DNA from: Cupriavidus pauculus
GTDB taxonomy: Bacteria > Pseudomonadota > Gammaproteobacteria > Burkholderiales > Burkholderiaceae
Length of the DNA: 64,000 bases
Direction of reading: 5' to 3'
Assembly: GCF_022179805.1 (NCBI RefSeq)
Contig: NZ_BPUO01000003.1
Span: forward strand, 186,001 to 250,000
In this document: positions 1-9,041 of the stretch, piece by piece
How positions within the stretch are numbered: position 1 is the stretch's first letter
Layout of the letters: every line of letters starts with the position of its first letter
Made by a program: the position numbers and the translations under genes
Notes under the pieces: model-generated
The model's database searches: none
Told to the model about the DNA's origin: nothing
The model's input: the letters and a program-made list of their open reading frames with translations, nothing else

Positions 1-1
1 C

Positions 2-433
2 ACCGCGGCGCTGGGCGCCGCCGTTCTGCTTGGCATCGCCGCCGCGCCGGCACTGGCGCAATCGGGCGAGACCCAGGCCGTCACCTCCGCCGCCGAAAAG
101 CTGCGCGTCGCCATGGTCGACCCCGACCAGGCAACGCTGTCGGGCCTGGTAGCGGAATCGCTGAGCTACGGCCATTCGGGCGGCCGCATCGACACCAAGA
201 CCAGCTTTATCGGCGATCTGCTCGACAAGAAGTCGGACTTCGTCAGCATCAACATCACAGAACAGAGCGTGAACGTGAACGGCGATGTCGCGGTGATCCG
301 TCACACCCTGTCCGGCGAAACGCTCGACAGCGGCAAGTCGGGCACGGTCCTGCTGAAGGTGCTGCAAGTCTGGCAAAAGCAGGGCGGCCACTGGAAGCTG
401 ATTGCCCGCCAGGCCGTCAAAGCCGCCGCGTAA
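2..433 (+). CDS. NTF2-like (DUF4440-type) secreted protein, 5' end missing
   Basis: The reading frame is open from the left edge, so the true start lies outside the window. The visible N-terminus is a hydrophobic Ala/Leu-rich segment ending in ALAQ, the cleavage end of a signal peptide, which places the mature protein in the periplasm. The remaining roughly 120 residues look like the small cone-shaped NTF2/SnoaL fold of DUF4440 proteins, with the typical LSYGHSGG and VWQKQGGHWKLIARQ segments. Such proteins bind small ligands or serve as dehydratase/isomerase-like enzymes; nothing here fixes a substrate. An ATG at 113 is internal to the fold and is not the start. A terminator follows at 498. 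Confidence 0.75.
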   Translation, partial: TAALGAAVLLGIAAAPALAQSGETQAVTSAAEKLRVAMVDPDQATLSGLVAESLSYGHSGGRIDTKTSFIGDLLDKKSDFVSINITEQSVNVNGDVAVIRHTLSGETLDSGKSGTVLLKVLQVWQKQGGHWKLIARQAVKAAA

Positions 434-497
434 GCTGGCGCGTGCCTGTATGGAAGACCAGACATTGATACGATGTCTGATGTCTTGAGGCAGCAAG

Positions 498-529
498 AAG
501 GGCGCATCCATCGGATAGCGCCCTTTTTC
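498..529. terminator. bidirectional intrinsic terminator
   Basis: An inverted repeat (AAGGGCGC at 498-505 with GCGCCCTT at 518-525) is followed by a T run on the + strand and preceded by an A-rich stretch that serves the - strand. It sits between the convergent genes ending at 433 and 547. Confidence 0.7.
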
Positions 530-546
530 ATTGCGATTGAAATGGC

Positions 547-813
547 TCAGTCGAAGATCTCGTAGAGCCAGGACTTCTTGCGTTTGTCATAGCCGTGGTG
601 GCCGCGATGGTCGCCGTGATAGGCGGGCGACGCGTGCCGCTCGCGCGGCGCTGACGCCTGAGCCGGGGGCGTGGCCATGGTCGAGCGCTCGAGGATCTTG
701 TCCAGCTCGCCACGGTCCAGCCAGACACCTCGACATTGCGGACAGTAGTCGATCTCAACGCCCTGGCGATCCGCCATGGTCAGCGTTGTATCGGGACAGG
801 TCGGGCATTTCAT
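547..813 (-). CDS. TFIIB-type zinc-ribbon protein
   Basis: Small 88-residue protein with an N-terminal zinc ribbon: MKCPTCPDTTL, then YCPQCRGVWLDRGELDKIL, giving two CxxC knuckles about 20 residues apart. This is the zf-TFIIB (PF13453) pattern found in many small bacterial proteins of unknown role. A linker rich in Ala, Arg and His follows, then a basic/aromatic C-terminus (KRKKSWLYEIFD), also typical of the family. The ATG at 813 is chosen over a longer frame because AAGGAG sits just upstream and the zinc ribbon begins directly there. It is probably cytoplasmic, binding zinc and perhaps nucleic acid. No operon partner is seen. Confidence 0.8.
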   Translation of the reverse strand: MKCPTCPDTTLTMADRQGVEIDYCPQCRGVWLDRGELDKILERSTMATPPAQASAPRERHASPAYHGDHRGHHGYDKRKKSWLYEIFD

Positions 814-1087
814 TGAGAACTCCTTCGGACGGCTGCGCACGGGGCGCGGTACGGGCCATTCTATGGTCGGCATCCGCGGTGTGCCGCGCATGACGCAATT
901 GTCATGGCCCCGTCATCGGACGCCGCGGAACCGCCCCGTGCGATAGGCATGAAACGCCGCAAATACGCTGCCGGTGGTGGAGTCCTGTACGATGTGGGCT
1001 TGCTGTCCTCGTGCGCGTTTGACGAAGACGGCCCACCGGCGCAAGCACCAATGGCGCGACTTTCAGGACCATCGGATCATCACCCGC

Positions 1088-1684
1088 GTGACTGAACACT
1101 CGACCCCATCTCACGATGTGCTGGCTTCGCTGCGCACCGCTACCTCCGCCCTGCACGACAAGCTGGACCGCGCCATGCCGCTGTCCCACGGCACGCCCAC
1201 GCTGGACGACTATCGCGATCACCTGCTGATCCTGCGCGCGTGGCTGGCGCCACTGGAAACGTGGCTGGCCGGGTTCGGCGATGGCCCGCAAGACCCCGCG
1301 CTGCTGCCGGCCGCGATGCGCACGCCGATCCTGCGCCAGGACCTGGCGCATCCGGCGACACCGCCGGGCGGCGTCACGGTGCCCGACATCGACGTCGGCA
1401 CGCTGCCCGCCGATGCCGCCTACCGCTGGGGCCTCTGCTACGTCATCGAGGGCTCGCAGCTGGGCGGTGCCGTGCTGTACCGGCAACTGGCCGAACGTCT
1501 GGCGCCGCATCCGCTGCAGTACCTGGGTGCCGGCAGAACGCCCGGGCCGCGCTGGCAACAGTTCATCCACGCGTTGCGCGCCAATGTGCGCGAGCCTGCC
1601 GAGATCGCGCAGGCCTGCGCTGGCGCCAAACGGGCGTTCGAGGATCTGCTCGATCGTGTGCCCGCCACCGCCGGTGCCCGGTAA
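1088..1684 (+). CDS. bphO: biliverdin-forming heme oxygenase (BphO type)
   Basis: Predicted cytoplasmic heme oxygenase of about 198 residues that opens heme to biliverdin, the chromophore of bacteriophytochromes. The proximal-helix signature LRTATSALHDKLD carries the expected heme-ligand His (residue 23), and GSQLGGAVLYRQL matches the distal helix of bacterial heme oxygenases. Length fits the family. The start is uncertain: GTG at 1088 gives a normal N-terminus, but no strong ribosome site is visible. The gene lies 16 bp before a PAS histidine kinase and faces the bacteriophytochrome gene, so supplying bilin to the photoreceptor is the likely job rather than iron uptake. Identification rests on motif and context. 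Confidence 0.85.
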   Translation: MTEHSTPSHDVLASLRTATSALHDKLDRAMPLSHGTPTLDDYRDHLLILRAWLAPLETWLAGFGDGPQDPALLPAAMRTPILRQDLAHPATPPGGVTVPDIDVGTLPADAAYRWGLCYVIEGSQLGGAVLYRQLAERLAPHPLQYLGAGRTPGPRWQQFIHALRANVREPAEIAQACAGAKRAFEDLLDRVPATAGAR

Positions 1685-1700
1685 CCGCGCGAACCGCACG

Positions 1701-3338
1701 ATGGAAGGCGCCGAACTCCAACGCTCGCAAGACCCTTCGCTCGATACCGCATCGCTGTTCGACGCCCTGCCCGAGTCCTACCTGGTACTGAACGCGCGGC
1801 ACGAGGTGGTCGAGGCCAACACGCGCTACCTGGCCATGGCGGGCCGCACGCGCGGCGATGTCATCGGCAAGTCGGTGTTCGACATCAACCCGACGCAGTC
1901 CGAAGCCCAGATGCGGGCGCGCCGCGAATGGCTGCTGGCCACGCTCGACAACCTGGCCGAAGGCGAATCGCGCATGTCGCCGCTGATCCGCTACGACGGC
2001 CATCCGGCCGGCAGCGGCAACGGCGAGCGCTACTGGCAAGCCAAGGCGACACGGCTGGCGGATGCCGATGCCGCGGGCGCGGCATTCGTGCTGCAGGTCA
2101 CCGATGTCACCGACCAGATCGTGCAGACCGAGCAGAACCGGCGCGAGCACGCCAAGCTACGGTCGCAGGCCAGGTTGCGGCAGGTGCTGGTGCAGGAAGC
2201 CAACGCCGCGCTGCAAACCCACCGCGAGCAACTGGAACAGCTACTGTCGTTTGCCAAGGTCGGGGCGTGGGAGCTGGACATGGCCACCGGCTTCATGGTC
2301 TGCACCGACCAATGCAAGGCCAACATGGGATTGCGCGCCGACGACACCATCGACGAGGCGCGGGTGTTTGGTGAACTCATGCACACCAACGACCGTGCCG
2401 GTGTGCGCGCCGCCATGGACCATGCCATCGCGTCGCGCACGCATTTCGAGGTCGAGTACCGCGTGATCTGGCAGGACGGCACCCTGCACTGGCTGATGTC
2501 GCGCGGCGCGGCCCACTTTCTCGACGACGGTTCGGCGCAGACGCTGATCGGCTTCACGATCGACATCACGGCACGCAAGGCGTCCGAACTCCACTACCAG
2601 GCGGTGGCCGAGGAGGAGCAGCGCGCCCGCGAGGTCAGCGAGCGCGGCGCCCGCGCCATGGACCACTTTGTGGCGGCGGTCAGCCATGAACTCCGTTCGC
2701 CGCTGCACGCCATCCTGTGGTGGACCACGCTGCTGAAGCGCGGCACCGACCCGACCCACGTGCAACGCGCCGCAGAGGTCATCGAACGCAATACGCGCCA
2801 GTTGGCCCGCATGGTCGACGACCTGCTGGACAGCGGCGCCATTGCCACCGGCAAGCTGTCGGTGGACCTGCGCCCGCTGGACATGGCGGCCCTGGCGGCC
2901 ACCGTGGCCGAAGACCTGCGCCTGGACGCCGAATCGCGCAACGTCACGCTGGTGGTGACGCCCGCCCTGCCCTGCCCGGTCATGGCGGACGAACACCGGC
3001 TCAAGCAGGTGGTGCTGAACCTGCTGACCAACGCGTTGAAATTCGCCGAGCGCGGCACCGTGGAGCTGACCGTATCGGCCGATGGAGAACATGCGGTGAT
3101 GTCGGTGCGCGACTCCGGCGTGGGCATTTCACCAGAGGCCCTGGAACGGATCTTCGAGCGGTTCGAGCAGGCCCACCGCGATCACGCCAACCGCGCGCCG
3201 GGCCTTGGGCTGGGACTGTGGATGGTCAAGAATCTGGTGCTGATGCACAACGGCAGCGTCACCGCGCACAGCGAGGGGCTGGGAAAGGGTTCGACGTTCC
3301 GGGTGCGCCTGCCGGTGGCGGGGCAGGTGCAAAGCTGA
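1701..3338 (+). CDS. double-PAS sensor histidine kinase
   Basis: 545-residue soluble kinase. PAS domain 1 lies at about 15-135 and PAS 2 with a PAC motif at about 190-300, joined by a coiled-coil-like linker. Then come HisKA with the H box [15 protein letters not shown] (His329) and a HATPase with N box [10 protein letters not shown]1 DSGVGIS and G2 GLGLGLWMV. No membrane segment or bilin-binding domain is present, so it reads an internal signal through the PAS domains. It starts 16 bp after the heme oxygenase and probably shares its transcript. Its 3' end faces the response regulator of the phytochrome operon, which may be a shared partner (inference). ATG 1701 opens the PAS-containing frame; a longer upstream frame overlaps the heme oxygenase and is rejected. 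Confidence 0.9.
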   Translation: MEGAELQRSQDPSLDTASLFDALPESYLVLNARHEVVEANTRYLAMAGRTRGDVIGKSVFDINPTQSEAQMRARREWLLATLDNLAEGESRMSPLIRYDGHPAGSGNGERYWQAKATRLADADAAGAAFVLQVTDVTDQIVQTEQNRREHAKLRSQARLRQVLVQEANAALQTHREQLEQLLSFAKVGAWELDMATGFMVCTDQCKANMGLRADDTIDEARVFGELMHTNDRAGVRAAMDHAIASRTHFEVEYRVIWQDGTLHWLMSRGAAHFLDDGSAQTLIGFTIDITARKASELHYQAVAEEEQRAREVSERGARAMDHFVAAVSHELRSPLHAILWWTTLLKRGTDPTHVQRAAEVIERNTRQLARMVDDLLDSGAIATGKLSVDLRPLDMAALAATVAEDLRLDAESRNVTLVVTPALPCPVMADEHRLKQVVLNLLTNALKFAERGTVELTVSADGEHAVMSVRDSGVGISPEALERIFERFEQAHRDHANRAPGLGLGLWMVKNLVLMHNGSVTAHSEGLGKGSTFRVRLPVAGQVQS

Positions 3339-3348
3339 TCCCTTGGGT

Positions 3349-3386
3349 TTTGCTCCCCTCTCCCACATGTGGGAGAGGGGAGCAAA
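3349..3386. repeat. 38-bp perfect palindrome between convergent genes
   Basis: A perfect inverted repeat without spacer, each arm containing GCTCCCCTCTCCCACA, lies between the histidine kinase stop and the response regulator stop. It shares the CCCCTCTCCC core with the repeats at 8866-8979, so it belongs to a dispersed REP-like family. A strong hairpin would form in both transcripts, but no T run follows, so it is not a canonical terminator. Confidence 0.75.
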
Positions 3387-3423
3387 CTGGTCAGTCAGCA
3401 AAATCACCTCGCCTCAACGCGCA

Positions 3424-3861
3424 TCACCGCGTATAAGGCGGCGGCTCATTCAACACCGCCCAGAACACCCCCAGATCATTGATCGCATCCATGAAGTCGT
3501 CGAACTCCACCGGCTTCACAACGTAGGCATTCACGCCAAGGTCATAGCTCTTCAGCAGATCGCGTTCCTCTCGCGACGACGTGAGCATCACCACGGGCAC
3601 GCGGCGAAGCTGGTCGTCGGCGCGCACCGCGCGCAGTACCTCGTGGCCATCCACCTTGGGCAACTTCTTGTCCAGCAGGATCACCGCCGGATTTTCTTCC
3701 GGACGGTCGGCATAGGCGCCCTCGCGGCGCAGGAAGTCGAGTGCTTCGGCGCCGTCGCGAACGGACACCACCGGGTTGGCCAGCCGGCTCTTCTCCAGCG
3801 CGATCAGCGTCAGTTCGATATCGTCAGGATTGTCTTCCACCAGCAGGATCGGCCTCAGCAC
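3424..3861 (-). CDS. CheY-like single-domain response regulator (Rcp1 type)
   Basis: Receiver-only protein of 145 residues resembling the phytochrome-associated Rcp1 group. The acidic pocket is in VEDNPDD, the phosphoacceptor Asp64 is in LLDKKLP, with Thr94 and Lys116 (VVKPVEF) as the switch residues. There is no output domain, so it must act by protein contact or phosphotransfer. It overlaps the 3' end of the bacteriophytochrome gene by 38 bp, implying translational coupling. GTG 3861 is chosen because GGAGAG lies at proper spacing before it; an ATG at 3885 would add eight unconserved residues. The likely phosphodonor is the adjacent bacteriophytochrome kinase. Confidence 0.9.
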   Translation of the reverse strand: MLRPILLVEDNPDDIELTLIALEKSRLANPVVSVRDGAEALDFLRREGAYADRPEENPAVILLDKKLPKVDGHEVLRAVRADDQLRRVPVVMLTSSREERDLLKSYDLGVNAYVVKPVEFDDFMDAINDLGVFWAVLNEPPPYTR

Positions 3862-6277
3862 GCTCGCTCTCCAAGTTTTTTGCATCTTTCAGCACTGGCC
3901 GGTAAGGCTGGCCCGACGACACGGCGGCAAGGCGGGCCGCGGCCTCGGCTGCGGTTTCGTTGACGCCAGTCGTCCCTTCGGGCACGAAATCGCGCGGCAG
4001 CGAGAACCAGATCGTGGCCCCGCGATCCATCTCGCCCTCGGCCCAGGCAGTGCCGCCATGGCGCTCCACAATGCGCCGCACGCTGGCCAGGCCGATACCG
4101 GTGCCCGGAAACTCCTCCACGCGATGCAGGCGCTGGAACACGCCGAACAGCTTGTCGGCGTAGCGCATGTCGAAACCCACGCCATTGTCGCGGACAAAGA
4201 ATACATCCTGGCCGGCCAGTTCGCCCTCGCCCGGCTGCATGCCGACCTCGATGGTCGCAGCCGCCGCGTCGGGCTCCACGCCGCGCGTGCCGGTGAATTT
4301 TATCGCGTTGGCGATCAGGTTCCGCAACACCACGTCCATCAGCACCGGATCGGCAGTGACTTCGCCGAGCGCTCCGACCTTGTACTGCAGCCGGCGCGTG
4401 CCGATCTCCTTCGATTCCTCCGCCAGCAGGCGCTCCGCCAGCGCGCGCAGGTCCACGCGTTGCGGCCGCAGGGCCGCGCGGCCCATCTGCGAAAACGCCA
4501 GCAGGTCGTCCACGAGCTTGCCGCCAAAACGGGCCTGCGCAATGATGCGCTCGACAAAATGCCGGCCACGGTCCGACAGCCGGCTCTGGTCCATCTCGCG
4601 CAGCAGATCGGCGAATCCGACGATATGGCGCAGCGGCGCGCGCAGGTCATGCGACACCGAATACGAGAACCCTTCGAGCTCGCGGTTGACGCGTCCAAGC
4701 TCCAGCGCCAGTTGCGCCAGTTCCTCGGCGCGGCGCAGCACGATGCCCAGCAACGCCCCGCGAAACTCCGTGGCGATCTCCAGTTCGGCCGCGCGCCACG
4801 GATCAGACCTGCCACGCACGGTCTGCGTCCAGACCTCGAAACTTTCGCGTGGCGACAGCGACACCGACAGTCCCGACAGCTTGGCGCGCGGATCGCCCGC
4901 CCAGCGGATTGTGCGCACTACCTCGCCACGGAACCAGATCACGTAATTGCGGAACAGGCGCGACAGCGGCACCACCAGCATGCCCGCCGCCTCTGGCCCC
5001 GCGCCCTGCGCGGCGGCCTCGGGCCACTCCTCGGCCAGATGGTCGGTGGCGTGGACGTCGTCACCGCGCGTATCCAGCCACGTCAGCAACTTCTCTACCA
5101 CCTCGTCCGGCGGCGCGTCGCCAAACCGCACGATGCGCCCTTCGAACACCGCCACCGCGCCCGTGGCGCCCACCAGTGCCAGCAGGTCGTCGCCCTCGGC
5201 CTGGATCGCATCGACAAAGTCATCGGTATTGGCCATCGATGCCAGCAGCCGCGCCTGCCGCTGGCGCAACGCCAGCCGGTAGCTGGCCTCGGCGTGGTCC
5301 TCCTTGGCCTCCACCTGCAGCGACAGTACCTGCGCGATGTGCTCGCACGCGGTGCGCACCTCGAACGACGGCACGCGCGCCGTGTCGTGGTGGCACGAGA
5401 TCAATCCCCACAGGCGGCCGCGCACGACGATCGACATCGACATCGACGCCCACGTGCCCATGTTCTTCATGTACTGCACATGCACGGGCGAGATGCTGCG
5501 TAGCGATGCGTAGGTCAGGTCGGTGGGCTTCCCGGTGTCCGGGTGCTGCGCGGGCACCAGTGGGGCGGCCACGTAGTCGGCGTCGGCAATCAGCCGGATA
5601 CGGTTGCGCACGTACAGCGCGCGGGCCTGCTGCGGGATGTCGGATGCCGGAAAGCGCTGGCCCAGGTAGCTCGCGTAGCCGGGGTCCAGCGACTCGGCCA
5701 GCACGTGGCCGTGCCCTTCTTCGTCGAACGCGTACACCATGGTGCGGCCGAACCGCGTGATGCGATGCACTTCCTCGGCGGCCAGCCGGGCCAGCCCGTC
5801 CACGTTGTCCACGGCCTGCAGGCTGTTGATGAAGGTGCGCACCAGCGGGTAGATCGACGCGAACACATCGGCAGTACCGTGCGCGGGCTCGAACTCGACG
5901 ATGTGCAGGCCCTGCCATACATGCACCACGATGGCCAGCGGCGACCTGCGGGTAGCGGCATCGGCCCGGCCGCGCGGATCCTCGATCGATCCGGCGTACA
6001 GCGGAATGCCCTCGATGTTCAACGTGGCCAGCGCGTCCAGCGCCAGCCGGGCGCCGTCGCCAATCAGCGCGGCCAGCGGCTGGCCCAGCAGTTGATCGGC
6101 CTGATCAGGGTCCTTGCCCGCCAGCAACGCCGTGTTGCGGCTGGCCTGGACGATGGTGCCCGCGGCATCGACGCTGACCAAAAAGCCGTGGGGCTGGATA
6201 CCGCCGGGAATATGTATCGGTTCCTTGGCGCAATCCGCCGCCAGTGCAACCGGCGCGGACGTGGAATCGTGAACCAT
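3824..6277 (-). CDS. bphP: bacteriophytochrome histidine kinase
   Basis: 817-residue red/far-red photoreceptor kinase. The order is PAS with the biliverdin-binding Cys16 in DCAKEPIHIPGGIQPHG, GAF with FPASDIPQQARALY and the LRSISPVH segment around the chromophore, PHY domain, HisKA with YSVSHDLRAPLRHI (His543), and HATPase (NLIANAIKF, DNGVGFDM, FSLPRDF). All residues expected for covalent bilin attachment and kinase activity are visible. ATG 6277 follows a GCGGAG ribosome site and leaves the normal short N-terminal extension before Cys16. It is cotranscribed with the response regulator, while heme oxygenase lies in the convergent operon. Output targets are not visible here. Confidence 0.96.
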   Translation of the reverse strand: MVHDSTSAPVALAADCAKEPIHIPGGIQPHGFLVSVDAAGTIVQASRNTALLAGKDPDQADQLLGQPLAALIGDGARLALDALATLNIEGIPLYAGSIEDPRGRADAATRRSPLAIVVHVWQGLHIVEFEPAHGTADVFASIYPLVRTFINSLQAVDNVDGLARLAAEEVHRITRFGRTMVYAFDEEGHGHVLAESLDPGYASYLGQRFPASDIPQQARALYVRNRIRLIADADYVAAPLVPAQHPDTGKPTDLTYASLRSISPVHVQYMKNMGTWASMSMSIVVRGRLWGLISCHHDTARVPSFEVRTACEHIAQVLSLQVEAKEDHAEASYRLALRQRQARLLASMANTDDFVDAIQAEGDDLLALVGATGAVAVFEGRIVRFGDAPPDEVVEKLLTWLDTRGDDVHATDHLAEEWPEAAAQGAGPEAAGMLVVPLSRLFRNYVIWFRGEVVRTIRWAGDPRAKLSGLSVSLSPRESFEVWTQTVRGRSDPWRAAELEIATEFRGALLGIVLRRAEELAQLALELGRVNRELEGFSYSVSHDLRAPLRHIVGFADLLREMDQSRLSDRGRHFVERIIAQARFGGKLVDDLLAFSQMGRAALRPQRVDLRALAERLLAEESKEIGTRRLQYKVGALGEVTADPVLMDVVLRNLIANAIKFTGTRGVEPDAAAATIEVGMQPGEGELAGQDVFFVRDNGVGFDMRYADKLFGVFQRLHRVEEFPGTGIGLASVRRIVERHGGTAWAEGEMDRGATIWFSLPRDFVPEGTTGVNETAAEAAARLAAVSSGQPYRPVLKDAKNLESERAEADPAGGRQS

Positions 6278-6448
6278 GCTTGCTCCGCCAGAAGGCATGC
6301 GCGGATTTTGGCACAGGCCCGTGCTGCCTGCCCGCTTTGTGTGGAATTGACCGCACCCCACGGGCCGCCCACAAGGCCGTCCGTAAAAGTTACAAGCCGC
6401 CCGCGTCACCCTCCGCTAGGTATCTACCCGCATCAGCCGGGCGTTATG

Positions 6449-6518
6449 TTGACAATCCATTTTCCGTGATCTACAACTTCGTACACAAACAAAAACGATT
6501 TTGTAGACAATTTTGTAG
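6449..6518 (+). promoter_or_regulatory. promoter and candidate GntR operator of the permease operon
   Basis: TTGACA at 6449-6454 and TACAAC at 6472-6477 are 17 bp apart, a good sigma-70 promoter. Directly downstream (6479-6489) is the complement of TTTGTGTACGA, an 11-mer repeated exactly at 9042-9052 before the gntR gene. Two copies of TTTTGTAG follow at 6499 and 6511. A repressor bound here would block initiation. Confidence 0.6.
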
Positions 6519-6577
6519 TCACAACGAAATCAGCGATGACCCGTGCATGTACGCGGGGCCACCAACGGAGACACCAA

Positions 6578-8086
6578 ATGCCAGTGACAGCTTCACCCGC
6601 CGTCGATACCATCGGCACGCACGCCCCCGAAAGCAACGCCGTGATCAAGCCAGGCTACGACGAGCGGCTGACCAATGAAGACCTTGCCCCGTTGCGCAAG
6701 CAGACCTGGGGCACGTACAACATTTTTGCGTTCTGGATGTCCGACGTGCACAGCGTGGGCGGCTACATCACCGCTGGCAGCCTGTTCGCGCTGGGCCTGT
6801 CGAGCTGGCAGGTGCTGGTGGCGCTGCTGATCGGCATCCTGATCGTGCAGTTCTTCTGCAACCTCGTGGCCAAGCCCAGCCAGGTCACCGGCACCCCGTA
6901 CCCGGTGATCTGCCGCGCGTCGTTCGGCGTGCTGGGCGCCAATATTCCGGCCATCATCCGCGGCCTGATCGCGGTGGCCTGGTACGGCATCCAGACCTAC
7001 CTGGCATCGAGCGCCTTCCTGGTGCTGGCGCTGCACTTCTTCCCATGGCTGGCACCGTATGCCGACCTGAAGCAGCACGGCTTCGCCGGGCTCTCCACGC
7101 TGGGCTGGGCCGCGTTCATGACGCTGTGGGTGCTCCAGGCGCTGGTGTTCTGGACCGGCATGGAGACCATCCGCAAGTTCATCGACTGGGCCGGCCCCGC
7201 CGTGTACGTAGTGATGATCGCGCTGGCCATCTGGCTGATCAACAAGGCCGGCATCGAGAACGTGAACTTCACGCTGAGCTTCCTGAAGTACCAGGGCTGG
7301 GATGCGGTGCCCGTGATGCTCAGCGCGATTGCGCTGGTGGTGTCGTACTTCTCGGGCCCGATGCTGAACTTCGGCGACTTCTCGCGCTATGCCAAGGACT
7401 TCAAGTCGGTGAAGCGCGGCAACTTCTGGGGCCTGCCGATCAACTTCCTGGGCTTCTCGCTGCTGGTGGTGGTGACCACGTCGGCCACGCTGCCGGTGTT
7501 CGGCAAGCTGATCACCGACCCGGTAGAGACCGTCAGCCATATCGACAACACGTTTGCGATGCTGCTGGGCGCGTTCACGTTCATGACCGCCACCATCGGC
7601 ATCAACATCGTGGCCAACTTCGTCTCGCCTGCGTTCGACTTCTCCAACGTGTCGCCCAAGCACATCAGCTGGCGCACGGGCGGCATGATCGCCGCGGTGG
7701 CGTCGATCTTCATCACGCCGTGGAACCTGTACAACCACCCGACGATGATCCACTACACGCTCGACGTGCTGGGCGCGTTCATCGGCCCGCTGTTCGGCAT
7801 CCTGATCTCTGACTTCTTCCTGGTGCGCCGCCAGCGCGTGGTGGTGGACGACCTCTACACCATGCGCAAGACCGGCCGCTACTGGTACAGCCGGGGCTAT
7901 AACCCGACCGCCGTGGCCACCATGATTCCGTCGGCCATCGTCCCGGTGCTGTGCGTGGTGATCCCGACCTGGCAGTGGCTGGCCAACTACAGCTGGTTCA
8001 TCGGCATGGGCATTGCTTTGGTCCTGTACCGCGTGCTTGCCGTGCGGATGATGCCGAGCCATGTGGCCGACGCCCACCAGGACTGA
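6578..8086 (+). CDS. NCS1-family nucleobase/hydantoin:cation symporter
   Basis: 502-residue inner-membrane permease with about twelve hydrophobic helices and the NCS1 hallmarks: WGTYNIFAFWMSDVHSVGGY in helix 1, the cytosolic-loop motif FGDFSRYAKDFKSVKRGNFWGLP, and GPLFGILISDFFLVRRQ late in the protein. Family members import allantoin, hydantoins, uracil or cytosine with Na+ or H+. ATG 6578 has CGGAGA at good spacing; the upstream extension is unconserved. The racemase starts about 20 bp after the stop and a GntR regulator follows, so a hydantoin-like compound or allantoin is the probable substrate. The promoter at 6449 overlaps a candidate repressor site. Confidence 0.92.
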   Translation: MPVTASPAVDTIGTHAPESNAVIKPGYDERLTNEDLAPLRKQTWGTYNIFAFWMSDVHSVGGYITAGSLFALGLSSWQVLVALLIGILIVQFFCNLVAKPSQVTGTPYPVICRASFGVLGANIPAIIRGLIAVAWYGIQTYLASSAFLVLALHFFPWLAPYADLKQHGFAGLSTLGWAAFMTLWVLQALVFWTGMETIRKFIDWAGPAVYVVMIALAIWLINKAGIENVNFTLSFLKYQGWDAVPVMLSAIALVVSYFSGPMLNFGDFSRYAKDFKSVKRGNFWGLPINFLGFSLLVVVTTSATLPVFGKLITDPVETVSHIDNTFAMLLGAFTFMTATIGINIVANFVSPAFDFSNVSPKHISWRTGGMIAAVASIFITPWNLYNHPTMIHYTLDVLGAFIGPLFGILISDFFLVRRQRVVVDDLYTMRKTGRYWYSRGYNPTAVATMIPSAIVPVLCVVIPTWQWLANYSWFIGMGIALVLYRVLAVRMMPSHVADAHQD

Positions 8087-8105
8087 TTTCCCCGTGAACG
8101 ACACC

Positions 8106-8843
8106 ATGAAAATCAAGATCATCAATCCGAACACCACGCAGAGCATGACCGAGAAGATCGGCCAGTGCGCCCGGGCCGTGGCCAGCAGCGACACCCGCAT
8201 CGTGGCGGTCAGCCCGCGCATGGGCCCGGCGTCGATCGAAAGCCACTATGACGAGGCGCTGAGCGTGCCCGGCATCCTGGACGAGATCATGCTCGGCGAG
8301 CGCGAAGGCATCGACGGTTACGTGATTGCCTGCTTTGGCGACCCCGGCCTGTACGCCGCCCGCGAACTGGCGCGCGGCCCGGTCATCGGCATCGCCGAGG
8401 CCGCCATGCACGCCGCCAGCTTCATCGGCACCAGCTTCAGCGTGGTCACCACGCTGTCCCGCACCTGCAATATCGCCTGGCACCTGGCCGAGCGCTACGG
8501 CATGGAACGCTTCTGCCGCAACGTGCGCGCCAGCGACCTGCCCGTGCTGGACCTGGAAAAGCCGGGCTCCGACGCCCGCCGCATCATCACCGACGCCTGC
8601 CGCCAGGCGCTGGCCGAGGACCGCAGCGACTGCATCGTGCTGGGCTGCGCCGGCATGACCGACCTCTGCGAGGAAATCGCCGACGCCATCGGCGCCCCGG
8701 TCATCGACGGCGTGACCTGCGCGGTCAAGATGGCCGAGGCGCTGGTTTCAGTACGATTGGCGACGAGCAAGCGTGGTGATTGGGCCCGGCCGCTGCCGAA
8801 GGCTTATGCGGGGATGTTGAGTCACTATGCTTTGAACGGCTAG
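8106..8843 (+). CDS. Asp/Glu/hydantoin racemase family (allantoin or hydantoin racemase)
   Basis: 245-residue cytoplasmic racemase. The N-terminus MKIKIINPNTT and the two catalytic cysteines, in IACFGDPGL and VLGCAGMTDL, are as in the hydantoin/allantoin racemase branch (HyuE, HpxA) of the cofactor-independent two-base family. It would interconvert enantiomers of a substituted hydantoin or of allantoin imported by the adjacent NCS1 permease. ATG 8106 fits the conserved N-terminus; a GTG at 8094 adds four residues and cannot be excluded. No hydantoinase or allantoinase is next to it, so the downstream steps must be elsewhere. Regulation is probably shared with the permease. Confidence 0.9.
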   Translation: MKIKIINPNTTQSMTEKIGQCARAVASSDTRIVAVSPRMGPASIESHYDEALSVPGILDEIMLGEREGIDGYVIACFGDPGLYAARELARGPVIGIAEAAMHAASFIGTSFSVVTTLSRTCNIAWHLAERYGMERFCRNVRASDLPVLDLEKPGSDARRIITDACRQALAEDRSDCIVLGCAGMTDLCEEIADAIGAPVIDGVTCAVKMAEALVSVRLATSKRGDWARPLPKAYAGMLSHYALNG

Positions 8844-8865
8844 AAACGCTTTCGCCTTGCGTATG

Positions 8866-8979
8866 TTTGCTCCCCTCTCCCGCATCGCGGGAGAGGGGTT
8901 GGGGGTGAGGGCCTGGCGGTGCAAATTGCGACCAGTCGGCAAGCAGAACCTCAACGCCCTCACCCCCAGCCCCTCTCCC
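8866..8979. repeat. REP-like inverted repeat pair
   Basis: CCCCTCTCCCGC (8872-8883) and GCGGGAGAGGGG (8887-8898) form a tight hairpin. The stretch at 8889-8912 is then repeated in inverted orientation at 8956-8979 with one mismatch, 43 bp apart. The core matches the palindrome at 3349. It lies between the racemase stop and gntR and fills most of the 264-bp gap, probably as a transcript-end structure. Confidence 0.75.
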
Positions 8980-9041
8980 AGCGGGAAAGCGGAGCCACAT
9001 AGGGGAATAAAGCTAGAGCGCAAATCAGCCCCTGCACCATT

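Noticed and set aside
1281..1700. N-terminal extension of the PAS kinase overlapping heme oxygenase
   Set aside because: The extension is Arg/Cys-rich and unconserved; ATG 1701 gives the proper PAS start and the heme oxygenase frame is well supported.
3776..5503. Long open frame antisense to bacteriophytochrome
   Set aside because: It is a high-GC shadow: composition is His/Arg/Ala/Gln-rich with no motif, while the opposite strand has full phytochrome motifs.
6593..8221. 542-residue open frame antisense to the NCS1 permease and racemase
   Set aside because: Full of His/Asp/Arg repeats typical of antisense reading of membrane-protein codons; no ribosome site or family.
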